From Silene conica (Eukaryota; Streptophyta; Magnoliopsida; Caryophyllales; Caryophyllaceae): 64,000 nt of DNA. How positions within the stretch are numbered: position 1 is the first letter of the stretch; every line of letters begins with the position of its first letter. Shown piece by piece: positions 12,233 through 29,503 of this stretch. The notes under the pieces were generated by a model. That model searched no databases and was not told the DNA's origin. It saw nothing but the letters and a program-made list of their open reading frames with translations. The translations under genes were made by a program, and so were the position numbers. The stretch lies in assembly GCA_029255685.2 (NCBI GenBank), contig CM055315.2, positions 70,895,681 to 70,959,680 of the forward strand, read 5' to 3'.

Positions 12233-14599
12233 TATATATAAAATCGTTTAAAATTTGACTTATAATTTTTAGCAAAGTCAATATTTTTTCCATCCACCTT
12301 AAATATTGACGATGGGGAGTTATTTTAAGCATGTTTGTCGATCATTTTGAATCCAACTTTATCATATGTTTACTCAATGATTTTGACAGATAATTACACT
12401 AATACAAGTTCTTAAGATAACAAAATCAGAGTTATGATGATTTTTGTAACCCATTCAAATGCAATACTCATGTATTATAATTAAAGATGTTAAATTTTAA
12501 TCCGACTCAACCTTAATCCTGAATATCTGCTCCATTTTACAGTCAAGTCCTGTAAATTATCACATGCAATCCGAGAGCTATACGACTCTTAATGGCTCGT
12601 TATTTCAGGGTTAAACCGGATAAATTGAAAATAAGCTTATATTAAAAGTATGTCAAATATTACGAAAACATTATAATTATTTTATATAATTATTTTATAT
12701 AATTATTTTATAAAATTATTTAATTTCTATGTAAAAAATTGTATAATTAAGTTGTGATTTTTAATTCACAAACATGATAAAAAAATTTAATAAAACAAAT
12801 ATCGATTTTACAATTGTGCAATGTAAGAACTATGATTTCAATCAGTAATGAATATGTAGTATGATTACAATAGTAGTATCAAATATGATTTAACTAAAAA
12901 AATTCTCCCACATATTCCGAATAACGCTCCCTATTTAAGGATGACACGAGAATTTAAATTAATTGAAGAGATGAAAGGTATTGTGGCCTTTCTGGGTATT
13001 ATTGTGGCCTTGTGGGTGAGGTGATTAAAATAAGTATTGTTGTGGGGCAAATTGATGGAGTTTTGTTATTGGATGAGGTAATTAAAATAAATATAAAACT
13101 TTACAAAAAGGGAAATATGGAGAGTATTGTGAATAGACAAGGAATTGGGGAGTTATTGAAAATCGGAGGCAATATATTTTTGTTCTAATGACGATAGTAA
13201 AAAAAGGCATTAAGAATGTTTTAACCCGTATTCAAACTTTGGTCGAAAGTGTGACTCATATTGAGACTACTGAGTAGTAGTATACTGCCCAAATTCAATC
13301 TCACATTGCTCAGAATAAGCGAAGCCAATGATGTTGCTCTATATGTGGGATGTGCAAGGTTCCTTGATAAATTTCTTTTTTTAATCGTCGGCACCACGGT
13401 TGAAATTTGTTCTTTTATGAAAGTGGAGTATTCTTCGTGTTTCAATAGATCAATAAATTAGTTGACTTTATGATAAATTTGGGGTATTATTTTTCTTCCG
13501 GGTAAGTCATTAATTTTCACCACCACCCATCCAAAAGGATGAGATATGTTTGGCCTAGTCGAGGGACTCAACCTTGCTAACAAAATAATGATGCGGACAA
13601 AATATTTATATGAAATTCTAAAATTATGCTTATTTTATAGACGATATTGCTAAAAAAAATAATTTCATTTATATGTTACAATAAACATCATTTCCGTTGT
13701 AAGGTTACCGTTTAATTATTTTTCTCACCACATGGTAAATTTAACTATGTAAGGTTATTAGATAGTTTACATGTCTTTGAAAGACCGTTGTCCACTAAGT
13801 TAGTAGGAGATATAACATTGAAAATAGAAACTAAATAGCTCCCTCCCTTTCAGAGGTCTCCCAATAAAACTATTAAGATACAACCTCTTTAAAGTTTTTG
13901 TGTCACATTTAAAACGTCAAAAAAAATTTATAGTCGCGAGGTACAAATTAGTATTTCATTTGTTTTTATGGGATCTACTAATTTGTTGAATATATGAGTG
14001 TAGCATTTTAATAAAATGGATAGATCATATAAAAACGGAAAAAGTACCGATTTAATTGCCTAAGTAAAACTTAAAAATCATTGAGAATATACAATTTTTG
14101 AGAATGGGGAAATGAATTTAGATTTTTTTTAATAAAGTGCTATATTTAGGAGTTATCTTAGGAAACATTAATTTTCGATGGCAATGATGTATTAGACTAT
14201 TAGTAGTTTGGACGGAAAAAAATGTGATGGTGGTGGTTGTTTTATAGATAGATTCTAAATTTCCTTAGCATATAAATTATAAACGTTTTGTAGAGAACCC
14301 ATGAAAAAGGGTAGGAGAATTTTGTAATCAGTGTTGAGGAAAAGATTGACCACGATTTGAAGAAAGATAATTTTTATTGGGTTGAAGAATATCATTTATT
14401 TTTCTTATGGAAGGTTGATGATTTGCTCACTTTATTAAGGAAATAATTAGGATTGGTGGAGAGATATGGTAGGCAAGTGAGCAAGTAGGCGGGAAAAAAA
14501 AAGTGTGTTGTGGTTTCTGTTTTATTATTTTATATAGATTGTTGACTTTTGTTTTAAAATTTCCTAAAAAATTAAAGCTAAACAATTGGCTATGTAGGT
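12233..14599. other. AT-rich stretch, no gene recognised
   Basis: Some of this may be the body of the Helitron-like element ending at 12202. A pair of overlapping open frames on both strands near 13221-13461 has no domain I recognise. ATTATTTTATATA is repeated at about 12670-12715. No RNA gene, LTR pair or TIR pair was found. Confidence 0.4.
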
Positions 14600-14602
14600 T
14601 TA

Positions 14603-15214
14603 GAGCATGCACATTGAAGATTAAGTAATCTTCCTCTTATTTTATCTCTTACCCTCTACCGTTTTGACACATCACATTCTCTTTCATCCAACTCATTTTT
14701 CACTATCTTCATCCTTCTCCTCCTTCTCTTTTAAATTTTTCTCTACATAAAAAAGGATCCTCTTTTAGTTCCTCTTTCATTTTTTAATAATAATTATATA
14801 AAATAAAAATCAAATGCATCAATTTCATAGGTTGTTGGACACTTCGGCCAAGGTTGTACTTTCTCTAAAAATAGAGGAAGTCTTTCTCTTCCTCTTTCAA
14901 AGAGGATGTAAAAATTAATCCATAAAACCAAGTGGTGTTAGTCCAGTGATAACTGAGTTAAACCTTAAAGCTTGTAGAAATCCAGGAGTTGAGAGGTCTC
15001 AAGTTCGATTACCAGCTGGGGCGATGACCAATTGGCCACTGCAGCTCCCGAAGGGGGTGGCTTACATGGTCCATGTGGTGGTGCGGGAATACATGGGCCC
15101 AGGGGGATTAAACCCCTCGTCACCAAAAAAAAAAAATCTCACATTGAAGAGGATGTCCTCTTTAAGGAAAGAAGGTGCTAAGAGGATCCATCATCCTCTT
15201 CAATGTGGATGCTC
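14603..15214. mobile_element. PIF/Harbinger-like MITE with TTA target duplication
   Basis: The left end is GAGCATGCACATTGAAGA and the right end read inverted is GAGCATCCACATTGAAGA, flanked on both sides by TTA (14600-14602 and 15215-15217). A 3-bp TWA duplication with such TIRs fits the PIF/Harbinger superfamily. The element is interrupted by a SINE at about 14928-15136; without it the MITE would be about 400 bp. GAAGAGGATG-type motifs repeat subterminally. Confidence 0.7.
14928..15136 (+). mobile_element. tRNA-derived SINE nested in the MITE
   Basis: The 5' part has A-box-like sequence GTGGTGTTAGTCCAGTGATA and a B box in CTCAAGTTCGATTACC (about 15000-15013), followed by a tRNA-unrelated body and a 12-base A tail at 15125-15136. 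Size of about 209 bp fits plant SINEs. It splits the MITE and so is the younger insertion. No clear flanking duplication was seen. Confidence 0.8.
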
Positions 15215-15315
15215 TTAGACTGATAGGAGTACTTTTTTTTGGCAGCAGTAAAAAGGTCATTATAATACCCAAAAGTTACAGAACAAGCTAAAGGGCTATG
15301 CTGCACTAGAAGGGC

Positions 15316-20925
<5,610 letters not shown>

Positions 20926-21005
<80 letters not shown>

Positions 21006-21015
21006 TATATATATA
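20926..21015. repeat. (TA)n between elements A and D
   Basis: A TA run with one AAA interruption near 21001. It is shared as the right border of A and the left border of D, with no other spacer. Confidence 0.95.
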
Positions 21016-21089
21016 GATTTAGGATCGGGTTAGAACGATTATACGGTGCATACGGTGAGAACAAGTCACGTCCGTTGAATTAAAACGCA

Positions 21090-23704
21090 ATCTTTTTTTT
21101 TTGGCAGATGGAAACATATGGCTAAGCTTTCATAGCTAACCTAGCCATATTATGAGCACGAAAGTTTTTAATCCTAGGCAGAAATCTAATACTAAGACAA
21201 TGAAAAGAAGAAAATAAAGCATTAAGTTTCCTAATAGTAGCGGTCAAATGATGCGAAATCTGCTGCAAGTCGAGAATCTGCAGCATAACGTTGAGGCAAT
21301 CCGACGCAATGTTGATGTGGTAATACTTATGGTGAATAGCCCACTCAAGTCCGTTGAGGATAGCAATTGCTTCAGCATGTTCACTACTCTCAGCATTGAT
21401 GTTCTTAAGAAGACAAATACCATCAAAAGACTCCTTGTCAGCTTTGTTAAAGTTTGAAAAGGTAAGACCAATACCAGCGTTGCAATCAGAAGAACAGGCA
21501 GCGTCAACAGTAATCCAGACAAAATTGCACTCCTCATGATGGCCAATAATATTCTGAAGAATCTCCGATTTGATCGAAGCTATCTCAGTATGACAATCAA
21601 AAGCATCTGAAGTGTCAGAAATAAGTAATGGTTTAGTTAAAACCCCATTAAAGCCCTTGTTAACCTCCCTCTTGTAGATAGGCATAGAAGAAAGTTGTCC
21701 CAACTCGCATCCCCTAAAGATCTTATTATTTCGTACGTGCCATAAAGTGGATATAGTGGCCATGAAGAATACGAAACATTGATCCTTATTATCCAGCTTA
21801 TTGAAGTAGAAAAACCAGTTCTCAATCCACTGATGTAACGTTAAAGAACAAGTTGGTGAAACTCTAATGCCCAGATCTGAAGAACTCCACATCTTCCTCG
21901 CAAACTCACAATTCTTGAAAAGGTGATCTGTGGATTCAAACTGAGAATCATGCATGCAAAGAGGGCACCTTGGATCATGGAGTTGTAATCTTTTTTGTAA
22001 TTCAGTTCCCGTAGCTAAAGAGTTAGTACAAATTTTCCAAAGCAGCACGCGCCATTGTGTAGGCCCCTTAAGTTTCCAGATGTACTTAACCAATCGCTTT
22101 GGAATATCAGAAAGCCTTTTGTGGTCAGTTGCAGTTCCTTTTTTTTCATCAAAAACTCTTGGGCAGCCCAGCAATACCCATGTTTAACCTTATATTCACC
22201 ATCCTTAGAGAGCTTCCATTAGTAGCGGTCTGAATCACAAATATCCGGTACTTGAATAACTTTTATCCATTGAATAATCTGTTGACTAAAAAGGCATCTC
22301 AGCAGTGAATCGTTCCATCCATTATCATTAAACAAGTGTCGCACCTTCATATTTTCAAAAGACGGCCCAAAATCAGTAGTAGAATCATATATTGACAAAG
22401 GTACATCACCATTAACCCACTTGTCATACAACACGCTAATATCTGATGAAGATCCGACTTTCCAGCCCAAATTTTGCTTTAATAAATCCCAGCCCCACAA
22501 AATACCTCTTCCCCCCAAGAACAATGCGTAGGTTGTTTGAATTCCTTAAGGAGATTATCATTCACAAAAACACCGTATTTATATCCAAGAACCTTAAAGA
22601 GGATAGATTGTTGATCAGACAATAATCTCCAAACATTTTTTGCAAGAAGAGCTTGGTTGAGAGAATTAGTATTTCGAATACCAAGACCCCCAGTTCCCTT
22701 TGGCTGAGCCAAAACCACTTTACTACACCAATGAATTGATCTCCCATTCTTAAGCCCCGCCCACCAAAAATGTAAAATCAAAGAATCAATCTTTGAAGCC
22801 ACACTTATCGGTAATTTAAAAACCGATAGAATATAACAAGAAATAGCGGACAGAACAGATTGAATAAGAGTCAATCGACCAGCAGCAGAAAGGTAAAGAG
22901 AATTCCAAGACGACAACCTAACACGAATCTTCTCAATGATAGTGTTGTAGAAGACACCTTTGTTGCGACCATTGACAAACATTGCACCCAAATACTTCCC
23001 GAATTCATTTTTCGGATTGATACCAAGCTCATTGAGCGCATATTTAGACGAAAACAAAGAAGAATTTGCAGAGAAAGCTAAGTAATGGATGATTTGTCAT
23101 TATTAATTTGTTGCCCTGATGCAACACAATAGCTATCAAGAATGTTACGCAAATGTTGAATAGCACCCACCTCATTTTCAATAAAGAAGATAGAGTCATC
23201 AGCAAAAAGAAGATGGGAAACTGGGACACTCCTCCTTGAAATCTTAATACCCTTAAGCAATGATTCTCGCTCAGCTTTCATCATTAATCCCGAAAGTACC
23301 TCTGTACATAGGACAAATAAATAAGGGTAAAGCGGATCACCCTGTCTTAGCCCTCTTGAAGGAATGAAATTTGTTGTCGGGTATCCGTTGATAAGGATAT
23401 TGTAAGAGACGGAGGAAATACACTTCATAATAAGATCGATCATAGCCTGTGGAACACCAAGCGATATAAGAACCCCTTGGAAAAAATTCCAACTCATCCT
23501 ATCGTAAGCCTTACTCATATCAGCTTTCAAGACCAAAAAGCTTTTTTTTGTAGAACAGGTCTTCATAATTTTGTCCATAATCTCGTGTGTAATCAAAATA
23601 TTATCCGAAATTGCTCTTGAAGGCACAAACGCACTCTGATAAGGACCCACCAGTTGATTCATAAACGGTTTTAGCCTATTGGTGATGCATCTAGTAACAA
23701 TCAA
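21090..23704 (-). mobile_element. L1-type LINE inside element D, frameshifted ORF2
   Basis: The minus-strand blocks form an ORF2 lacking its endonuclease. 23704-23078 is reverse transcriptase (QSAFVPSRAISDN, DMSKAYDRM, GLRQGDPL and the catalytic LLFADD). 23057-22479 continues it (SAAGRLTLIQSVL, FWWAG). 22524-22219 and 22174-21122 carry the zf-RVT motif CPLCMHDSQFESTDHLFKNC and an RNase H domain (VDAACSS, SSEHAEAIA, ASDCLN). A stop or frame change separates each block, so it is inactive. The poly-A tail shows as a T-run at about 21090-21101. The 5' end is truncated inside the RT domain, as usual for L1 copies. It is a different lineage from the LINE at 10.5-12.2 kb. Confidence 0.93.
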
Positions 23705-23739
23705 CAGTTAAGAAATACCCACAACCCACATTCTAAATA

Positions 23740-24480
23740 TATTTTTTGACGGAGTAGATAATTTTTTTTTTTAACTTTTTACACAAACTTAGATACATTT
23801 TTTACGGAGTAAATACTTTTTTTTTACCTTTTTACGTAAACCTATATACATTTTTTTGACGGAGTAGATACATTTTTTTTTTACTTTTTTACATAAACCT
23901 AGATACATTTTTTGACGGAGTAGATACATTTTTTTTTACTTTTTTTTACATAAACCTAGATACATTTTTTGAAGGAGTAGATACATTTTTTTTTTCACTT
24001 TTTTTACATAAACCTAGATACATTTTTTGAAGTAGTAGATACATTTTTTTTTTACTTTTTTACGTAAACCTAGATACATTTTTTGACGAATTAGATACAT
24101 TTTTTTTTAATTTTTTTACATAAACCTAGATACATTTTTTGAAGGAGTAGATACATTTTTTTTTTTTTACTTTTTTTACATAAACCTAGATACATTTTTT
24201 GAAGGAGTAGATACATTTTTTTTACTTTTTTACGTAAACCTAGATACATTTTTTGACGGAGTATATACATTTTTTTACTTTTTTACATAAACCTAGATAC
24301 ATTTTTTGAAGGAGTAAATACATTTTTTTTTTTTACTTTTTTTAACCTAAACCTAGATACATTTTTTGACGGACTACATATATTTTTTTTTTTTTTTACT
24401 TTTTTTCATAAACCTAGATACATTTTTTAACGGATTAGATACATTTTTTTACTTAAACCTAAATACATTTTTTGACGGAA
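23740..24480. repeat. ~57-bp minisatellite in element D
   Basis: About twelve imperfect units each contain TAGATACATTTTTTGACGGA, a T-run, ACTTTTTTACATAAACC and the next TAGATACATT. T-run lengths vary between units. It is internal to element D, to the right of the LINE. Confidence 0.9.
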
Positions 24481-24923
24481 TAAATGAGGTTTTGGGAAAG
24501 ATGGAATCAATATGAACAAATGAGTAGTCAAATGACCAAGTTATTCCTTCTGAATACTAAAGAGGTTTTGGAGAAATCCAACTTTATGATTCATATTGAT
24601 TCATATGGATTAATATTAATTATCCGCAAAGTTCAAGTTTGTAAAGATGTTGAATGATTCATGAAAATAATGATGATAGATAACAGTGGGTAGATATTGT
24701 CATGATAATGTGGGGATTTTGTTAAATAATGTTATTTAAAGTCTAGAGTGAGTAAATGAGAATGTGGTAATTGAAGTTATATTTGAACAAAAGAATCGAG
24801 AAACAGGGAGTTTATAGTTTAGGGGGTATTAATTAAATTTTTAGATTTAATATCAATCATTGATTCCTCTTCATCCAAGGGATAAGGGCCGTTCTCACCG
24901 TATGCACCGAATGATCGTTCTCA

Positions 24924-24937
24924 GATATATATATATA
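24924..24937. repeat. Short (TA)n between elements D and B
   Basis: Only about 13 bp of alternating TA separate the right end of D from the left end of B. It is the shortest of the shared (TA)n borders. Confidence 0.9.
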
Positions 24938-25081
24938 GAAATTGAATCACGCGAGACACCCTTCTTAGGGTGAGGCCGCTGGACTCATCTCTACCATTCA
25001 AATTATTAATAACATGTGGTTTAGATCAAACCATGTCATCTAAACTACATGCAACATCAATATCAATACAATAAAAAGAAT

Positions 25082-26210
25082 AGAAAAATTGATAACAATA
25101 ATCCCACCTTTTGCCTTTCCTCCCATAATAATCCCACCTTTTAATAATCCCACCTTTTTACCTTATCTTCTTCAAATAAACCACAAAACTTGTTACCTCT
25201 TTAACCGGTTGCTTTGTATTTTTTACAAGTCATTTACCAGTATCTTCATCTTCATTTTCCAGATTTTATCTTCCTCAGTATTTCTCTTACCTTTCTCCTT
25301 CAACTCTATCAAACTAATCACGCTTTAATTCATGCACCACCATCACCAGAGTCATTAATACTTAGCACTAGATTAATCACTCATGTAATTGGATATTACC
25401 GTAATCTTCATTCTAGGAGTACAAGATTTTTTGAAGAAATTAGAACTTTTGTGGATCCCTCAATATTCTTGGATATTAGACTATATTAATTGAAAAGTGT
25501 ATGTATTAATCATGCGCAAGATTAATTACAAAGTCAACGAATTTTGGAAAAGGATTGATGATTTGTAACGTATTGATTATTCTTGAGGGGATTATTTGGG
25601 ATGATTTGTAATGAGTTGAGAATAGTAAGACAAAAGTCGGTATTAATGTTCTTGACAAGAAAGATAATGGTGGGTTTTGGCACTAATTAAGAGCAGCAAT
25701 TATTATTATTTCAGACGGTTTAATTTCAATCCTTTCACAATTTTCTTCTCATTTTAACTTTTTTATATCGTTTGTTTCAAACGTGTAATTAAGACCGTTG
25801 AAACAGGAATTTGTGAATTATGAGTGTGGGGAGAAATATTGAGGAAATAAAGTTTGAGAATGGTGGGTTTTAGGGGACCGAATAGATTATGGGAAACATC
25901 TAAGTTAGCCAAATGAGTTACTGTTTTGAAGTACTTTAAACGCCCGCCGCGAACGAGGATGGGCATGTTGTAATCTGTAATGGCCCGGTGAAAATGGAGG
26001 TGTGAAAATGTTGAATAAGTTGTAGTGGAGAGTGATTCAGGAGGATGAATTGAAAGGAGGAATTGACCTGTATGGCAGGTAATATTTTCATAAGGATTGT
26101 TTTAAGAAGATACGGGACAAAGCTGAGATTATTTTAAGATTAATAATAGGTGGGATTATTTTGAGAAGAAACGCTAAAAGTCGGATTATTGTTATCAATT
26201 TTTCATAAAA
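25082..26210. mobile_element. Element F: MULE-like element nested in B
   Basis: The ends GAAAAATTGATAACAATAAT (left) and the inverted right end are near-identical for over 20 bp and similar for longer (AATAATCCCACC motifs). Outside both ends is ATAAAAAGAAT, a 9-11 bp direct repeat consistent with a Mutator-type target duplication. No MURA-type transposase is present. The interior contains an LRR-like fragment on the minus strand. Confidence 0.65.
25763..25966 (-). pseudogene. LRR-like protein fragment carried by element F
   Basis: A 67-codon minus-strand frame includes RGGRLKYFKT and HLANLDVSHNLFGPL, the latter close to the plant leucine-rich-repeat consensus (LxxLDVSxNxFxGPL). RGGRLKYF resembles the C-terminal region of polygalacturonase-inhibitor-like LRR proteins. 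The frame is short, begins at an internal Met and lacks flanking repeats, so it would be a captured exon piece rather than a gene. Identity rests on about 25 residues only. Confidence 0.4.
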
Positions 26211-26297
26211 AGAATTACTGTGTTTGTTATCGTAATTCGTAAAGATGGAAGATAGAGGGAATAATTATTATTGGCAAATTGACGTGGTTCAAAACGC

Positions 26298-26483
26298 ATG
26301 GAGGATATGACGCTAAGCATCTCCGGTGGTAAAATTGTTGTCAAAGTCGAATTTAAAGATTCCAACTCGACCAAGAAATACTCGTCTACTCTCCCTAAAG
26401 AGGCCGATTATAATCAGCGCGGCACCCGCTGGGTTTCTAACAACAATGGATCTTTTGTCGAAATCACTATCGGTAAACATTGA
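26298..26483 (+). CDS. Short unrecognised open frame in element B
   Basis: A 61-codon frame from ATG has protein-like composition (MEDMTLSISGGKIVVKVEF at the start, GSFVEITIGKH at the end), with beta-strand-like alternation and no low-complexity bias. I recognise no family. It lies between element F and the 98-bp array; the equivalent region of C is different, so it is specific to B here. It may be a captured host exon or chance. No promoter was identified. Confidence 0.3.
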   Translation: MEDMTLSISGGKIVVKVEFKDSNSTKKYSSTLPKEADYNQRGTRWVSNNNGSFVEITIGKH

Positions 26484-28473
26484 TTTACCCACAATACTAC
26501 TACTATCCTTACACCCATCTCTTTATGTATTTTCTCCACCTGACAAATTAAGGTCCAAGATTCACGAAATAAGAAATTATACATTTCGTGATTAAACAAA
26601 CTTTTTAAGTCCAAGTTTTAGAAAATAAGGTTCCGGTTTCACAGATTAAGGTCCAAAATTCACGGAGTAAGAAATTAAACAATTCGTGAGTAAACAGACA
26701 TTTTAAATCCAAGTTTTACGAAATAAGGTTCCAGTTTCACAATTAAGGTCCAAGATTTACAAAATAAAAAATTAAAAATTTCGTGAGTAAACAAACATTT
26801 TAAGTCCAAGTTTCACGAAATAAGGTTGGTTTCACAAATTAAAGTCCAAAATTCACGAAGTAAGAAATTAAACAATTCGTGAGTAAACAAACATTTTAAA
26901 TCCAAGTTTCACGAAATAAGGTTCCGGTTTCACAAATTAAGGTCCAAGATTTACGAAATAAAAAATTAAAAATTTCGTCAGTAAACAAACATTTTAAGTC
27001 CAAATTTCACAAAATAGGGTCCCGGTTTCCCAAATTAAGGTCCAAGATTCACCAAATAAAAAATTATATATTTTGTGCGCAACAAATATTTTAAGTCCAA
27101 GTTTCACGAAATAAGGTTCCGGTTTCACAAATTAAGGTCCAAGATTCACGAAATAAGAAATTAAACATTTCGTGAGTAAACAAATATTTTAAGTCCAAAT
27201 TTCACGAAATAAGGTCTCGACTTCACTAATTAAGGTCCACGAAATAAGAAATTATACATTTCGTGATTAAACAAACTTTTTAAATCCAAGTTTCACGAAA
27301 TAAGGTTCCGGTTTCACAAATTAAGGTCCAAAATTCACGAAGTAAGAAATTAAACAATTCGTGAATAAACAAACATTTTAAATTCAAGTTTCACAAAAAA
27401 AGGTTCCGGTTTCACAATTAAGGTCCAAGATTTACAAAATTAAAAATTAAAAATTTCGTGAGTAAACAAACATTTTAAGTCCAAGTTTAACGAAATAAGG
27501 TTGGTTTCACAAATTAAGGTCCAAAATTCACGAAGTAAGAAATTAAACAATTCGTGAGTAAACAAACATTTTAAATCCAAGTTTCACGAAATAAGGTTCC
27601 GATTTCACAAATTAAGGTCCAAGATTTACGAAATAAAAAATTAAAAATTTCGTGAGTAAACAAACATTTTAAGTCGAAGTTTCACAAAATAAGGTCCCGG
27701 TTTCACAAATTAAGGTCCAAGATTCACGAAATAAAAAATTATATATTTTGTGCGCAACAAATATTTTAAGTCCAAGTTTCACGAAATAAGGTTACGATTT
27801 CACAAATTAAGGTCCAAGATTCACGAAATAAGAAATTAAACATTTCGTGAGTAAACAAATATTTTAAGTCCAAGTTTCACGAAATAAGGTCTCGACTTCA
27901 CAAATTAAGGTCCAAGATTCACGAAATAAAAAATTATACATTTCGTGATTAAACAAACTTTTTAAGTCCAAGTTTCATGAAATAAGGTTCCGGTTTCACA
28001 AATTAAGGTCCAAAATTCACGAAGTAAGAAATTAAACAATTCGTGAGTAAACAAACATTTTAAGTCTCAGTTTCACGAAATAAGGTTTCGGTTTCACAAA
28101 TTAAGGTTCGAAATTCACGAAATAAGAAATTATCCATTTTGTGAGCAAACAAACATTTTAAGTCTAAGTTTCACGAAATAAGGTCCCGAGTTCACAAATT
28201 AAGGTCGAAGATTCACAAAATAAGAAATTAAACATTTTGTGAGTAACAAATATTTTAAGCCCAAATTTCACGAAATAAGAAAAAGAGCAAAATGGATAAT
28301 TTTTTTAGATAGAGAAAATATTTGAGCCAAATGAATTGTTATAAATGACCCATAATTTTCATCCCATTGAAATTAGTTCAATGAACATTGAAAATCATGT
28401 GTAACATAGTAAGGGTTCGGCGGCCTCACCGTAATAGGTGGCCTCACGTGATCCGGCCTATATATATATATAT

Positions 28474-28684
28474 AAATATTTTAAGCCCAAATTTCACGAA
28501 ATAAGAAAAAGAGCAAAATGGATAATTTTTTTAGATAGAGAAAATATTTGAGCCAAATGAATTGTTATAAATGACCCATAATTTTCATCCCATTGAAATT
28601 AGTTCAATGAACATTGAAAATCATGTGCAACATAGTAAGGGTTCGGCGGCCTCACCGTAATAGGCGGCCTCACGTGATCCGGCC
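28474..28684. mobile_element. Duplicated right terminus of element B
   Basis: This 211-bp segment repeats 28248-28459 with only a few substitutions (GTGTAAC/GTGCAAC, AGGTGG/AGGCGG). It begins AAATATTTTAAGCCC and ends GATCACGTGAGGCC when read inverted. It is separated from B by a 14-bp (TA)n and followed by another (TA)n at 28685-28712. Confidence 0.9.
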
Positions 28685-28712
28685 TATATATATATATATA
28701 TATATATATACA
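28685..28712. repeat. (TA)n closing the element chain
   Basis: A TA run directly after the duplicated B terminus; the right limit of the 13.4-kb chain of (TA)n-bordered elements. Confidence 0.9.
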
Positions 28713-29503
28713 TTTTTTAAAACACTATTTCAGAAAAAATAACTTACTGAATGCAAGTATGTGATTGATATTGTTATATGAACAAATTAGTTTTAACCGT
28801 GTAAATTAAACGGGTCTGTTATTATCTTGAGAGTTTTTTTAAGATGTTTATGTTTTACATGTGTTGTATTTAAATTTTTTGTTGATAAACTACATTTGCA
28901 ATTAAGAGTTTTTTAAAAAAGAATTTGATATGGATAAACACTTATTACACTTAAAAAGATATATCTAAATAAGTTAACACTTACAAAAATGTAATCCAAA
29001 AGTTACAGAGTACAATAATAAATAAATCGTGTTAAGAGTATTATAAAACTGATTTGGGGACTCCAACCATTAGTTGATGCTTTAACACGCCCCAAGATCT
29101 GTTTTATACTCTTAAATCTCTAACACGCCCTCACATGAATGCATGTTGGCGGGCTTGAAGCGTAGATGCAAATGTAAGCCTTCCGCCTCTTACCTAGTGC
29201 TTAATATTTTACTTTAGAATTGAGATTCGAACCTCTTGCCTCAATTTTTTATTCCATATTTTCTTTGTAAATAGGGTATTAGTCCTATCAAGTCATGACC
29301 CATTCCGCCTGACCCATTTTTTCAGGTCAATCCCAAAAAAATTCACCCGCAATTCGAATTTGAAATGACCCGTTAATTTAGGGTCGTGACCCTGCCTCGA
29401 AAGGATAGACATGTTGAATAAAAATAAATCAAGATTTTTATTAAAATTTTAATATTAATATATTATATTTAGAATAATGGTTAAAAAATAATAGATAAAA
29501 TTG
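28713..29503. other. No gene seen
   Basis: AT-rich DNA. The piece at about 29075-29240, with ACACGCCC motifs and GCGGGCTTGAAG, resembles a retrotransposon fragment but no termini were found. GACCC-rich sequence follows at 29290-29410. Confidence 0.4.

Larger units (their letters stand above)
21016..24923. mobile_element. Element D: (TA)n-flanked element with GGTGAGAAC ends
   Basis: The left end carries CGGTGCATACGGTGAGAAC after GGTTAGAACGATTATA, and the right end read inverted carries GAGAACGATCATTCGGTGC followed by ATACGGTGAGAAC, so the ends are inverted repeats of about 35 bp. TA runs lie outside both ends. Inside are a LINE on the minus strand (about 21090-23704) and a ~57-bp tandem array (about 23740-24480). 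No transposase is visible. Without the LINE the element would be about 1.3 kb. Confidence 0.75.
24938..28459. mobile_element. Element B: relative of A with an internal 98-bp array
   Basis: The left end (TTGAATCACGCGAGACAC, then GGTGAGGCCGCTGGACTC) matches A and C. The right end read inverted is GGCCGGATCACGTGAGGCC, then ACGGTGAGGCCGCCGAACC, a second end type shared with C. Between them lie a MULE-like insertion (F, about 25082-26210), a short open frame (26298-26483) and a plus-oriented array of the ~98-bp monomer (about 26540-28270). (TA)n lies on both sides. No transposase is encoded. Confidence 0.85.

Noticed and set aside
13221-13461. Overlapping open frames on both strands at 13.2-13.5 kb
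   Set aside because: No domain, no splice context and no repeat support for either strand; kept only as unassigned sequence.
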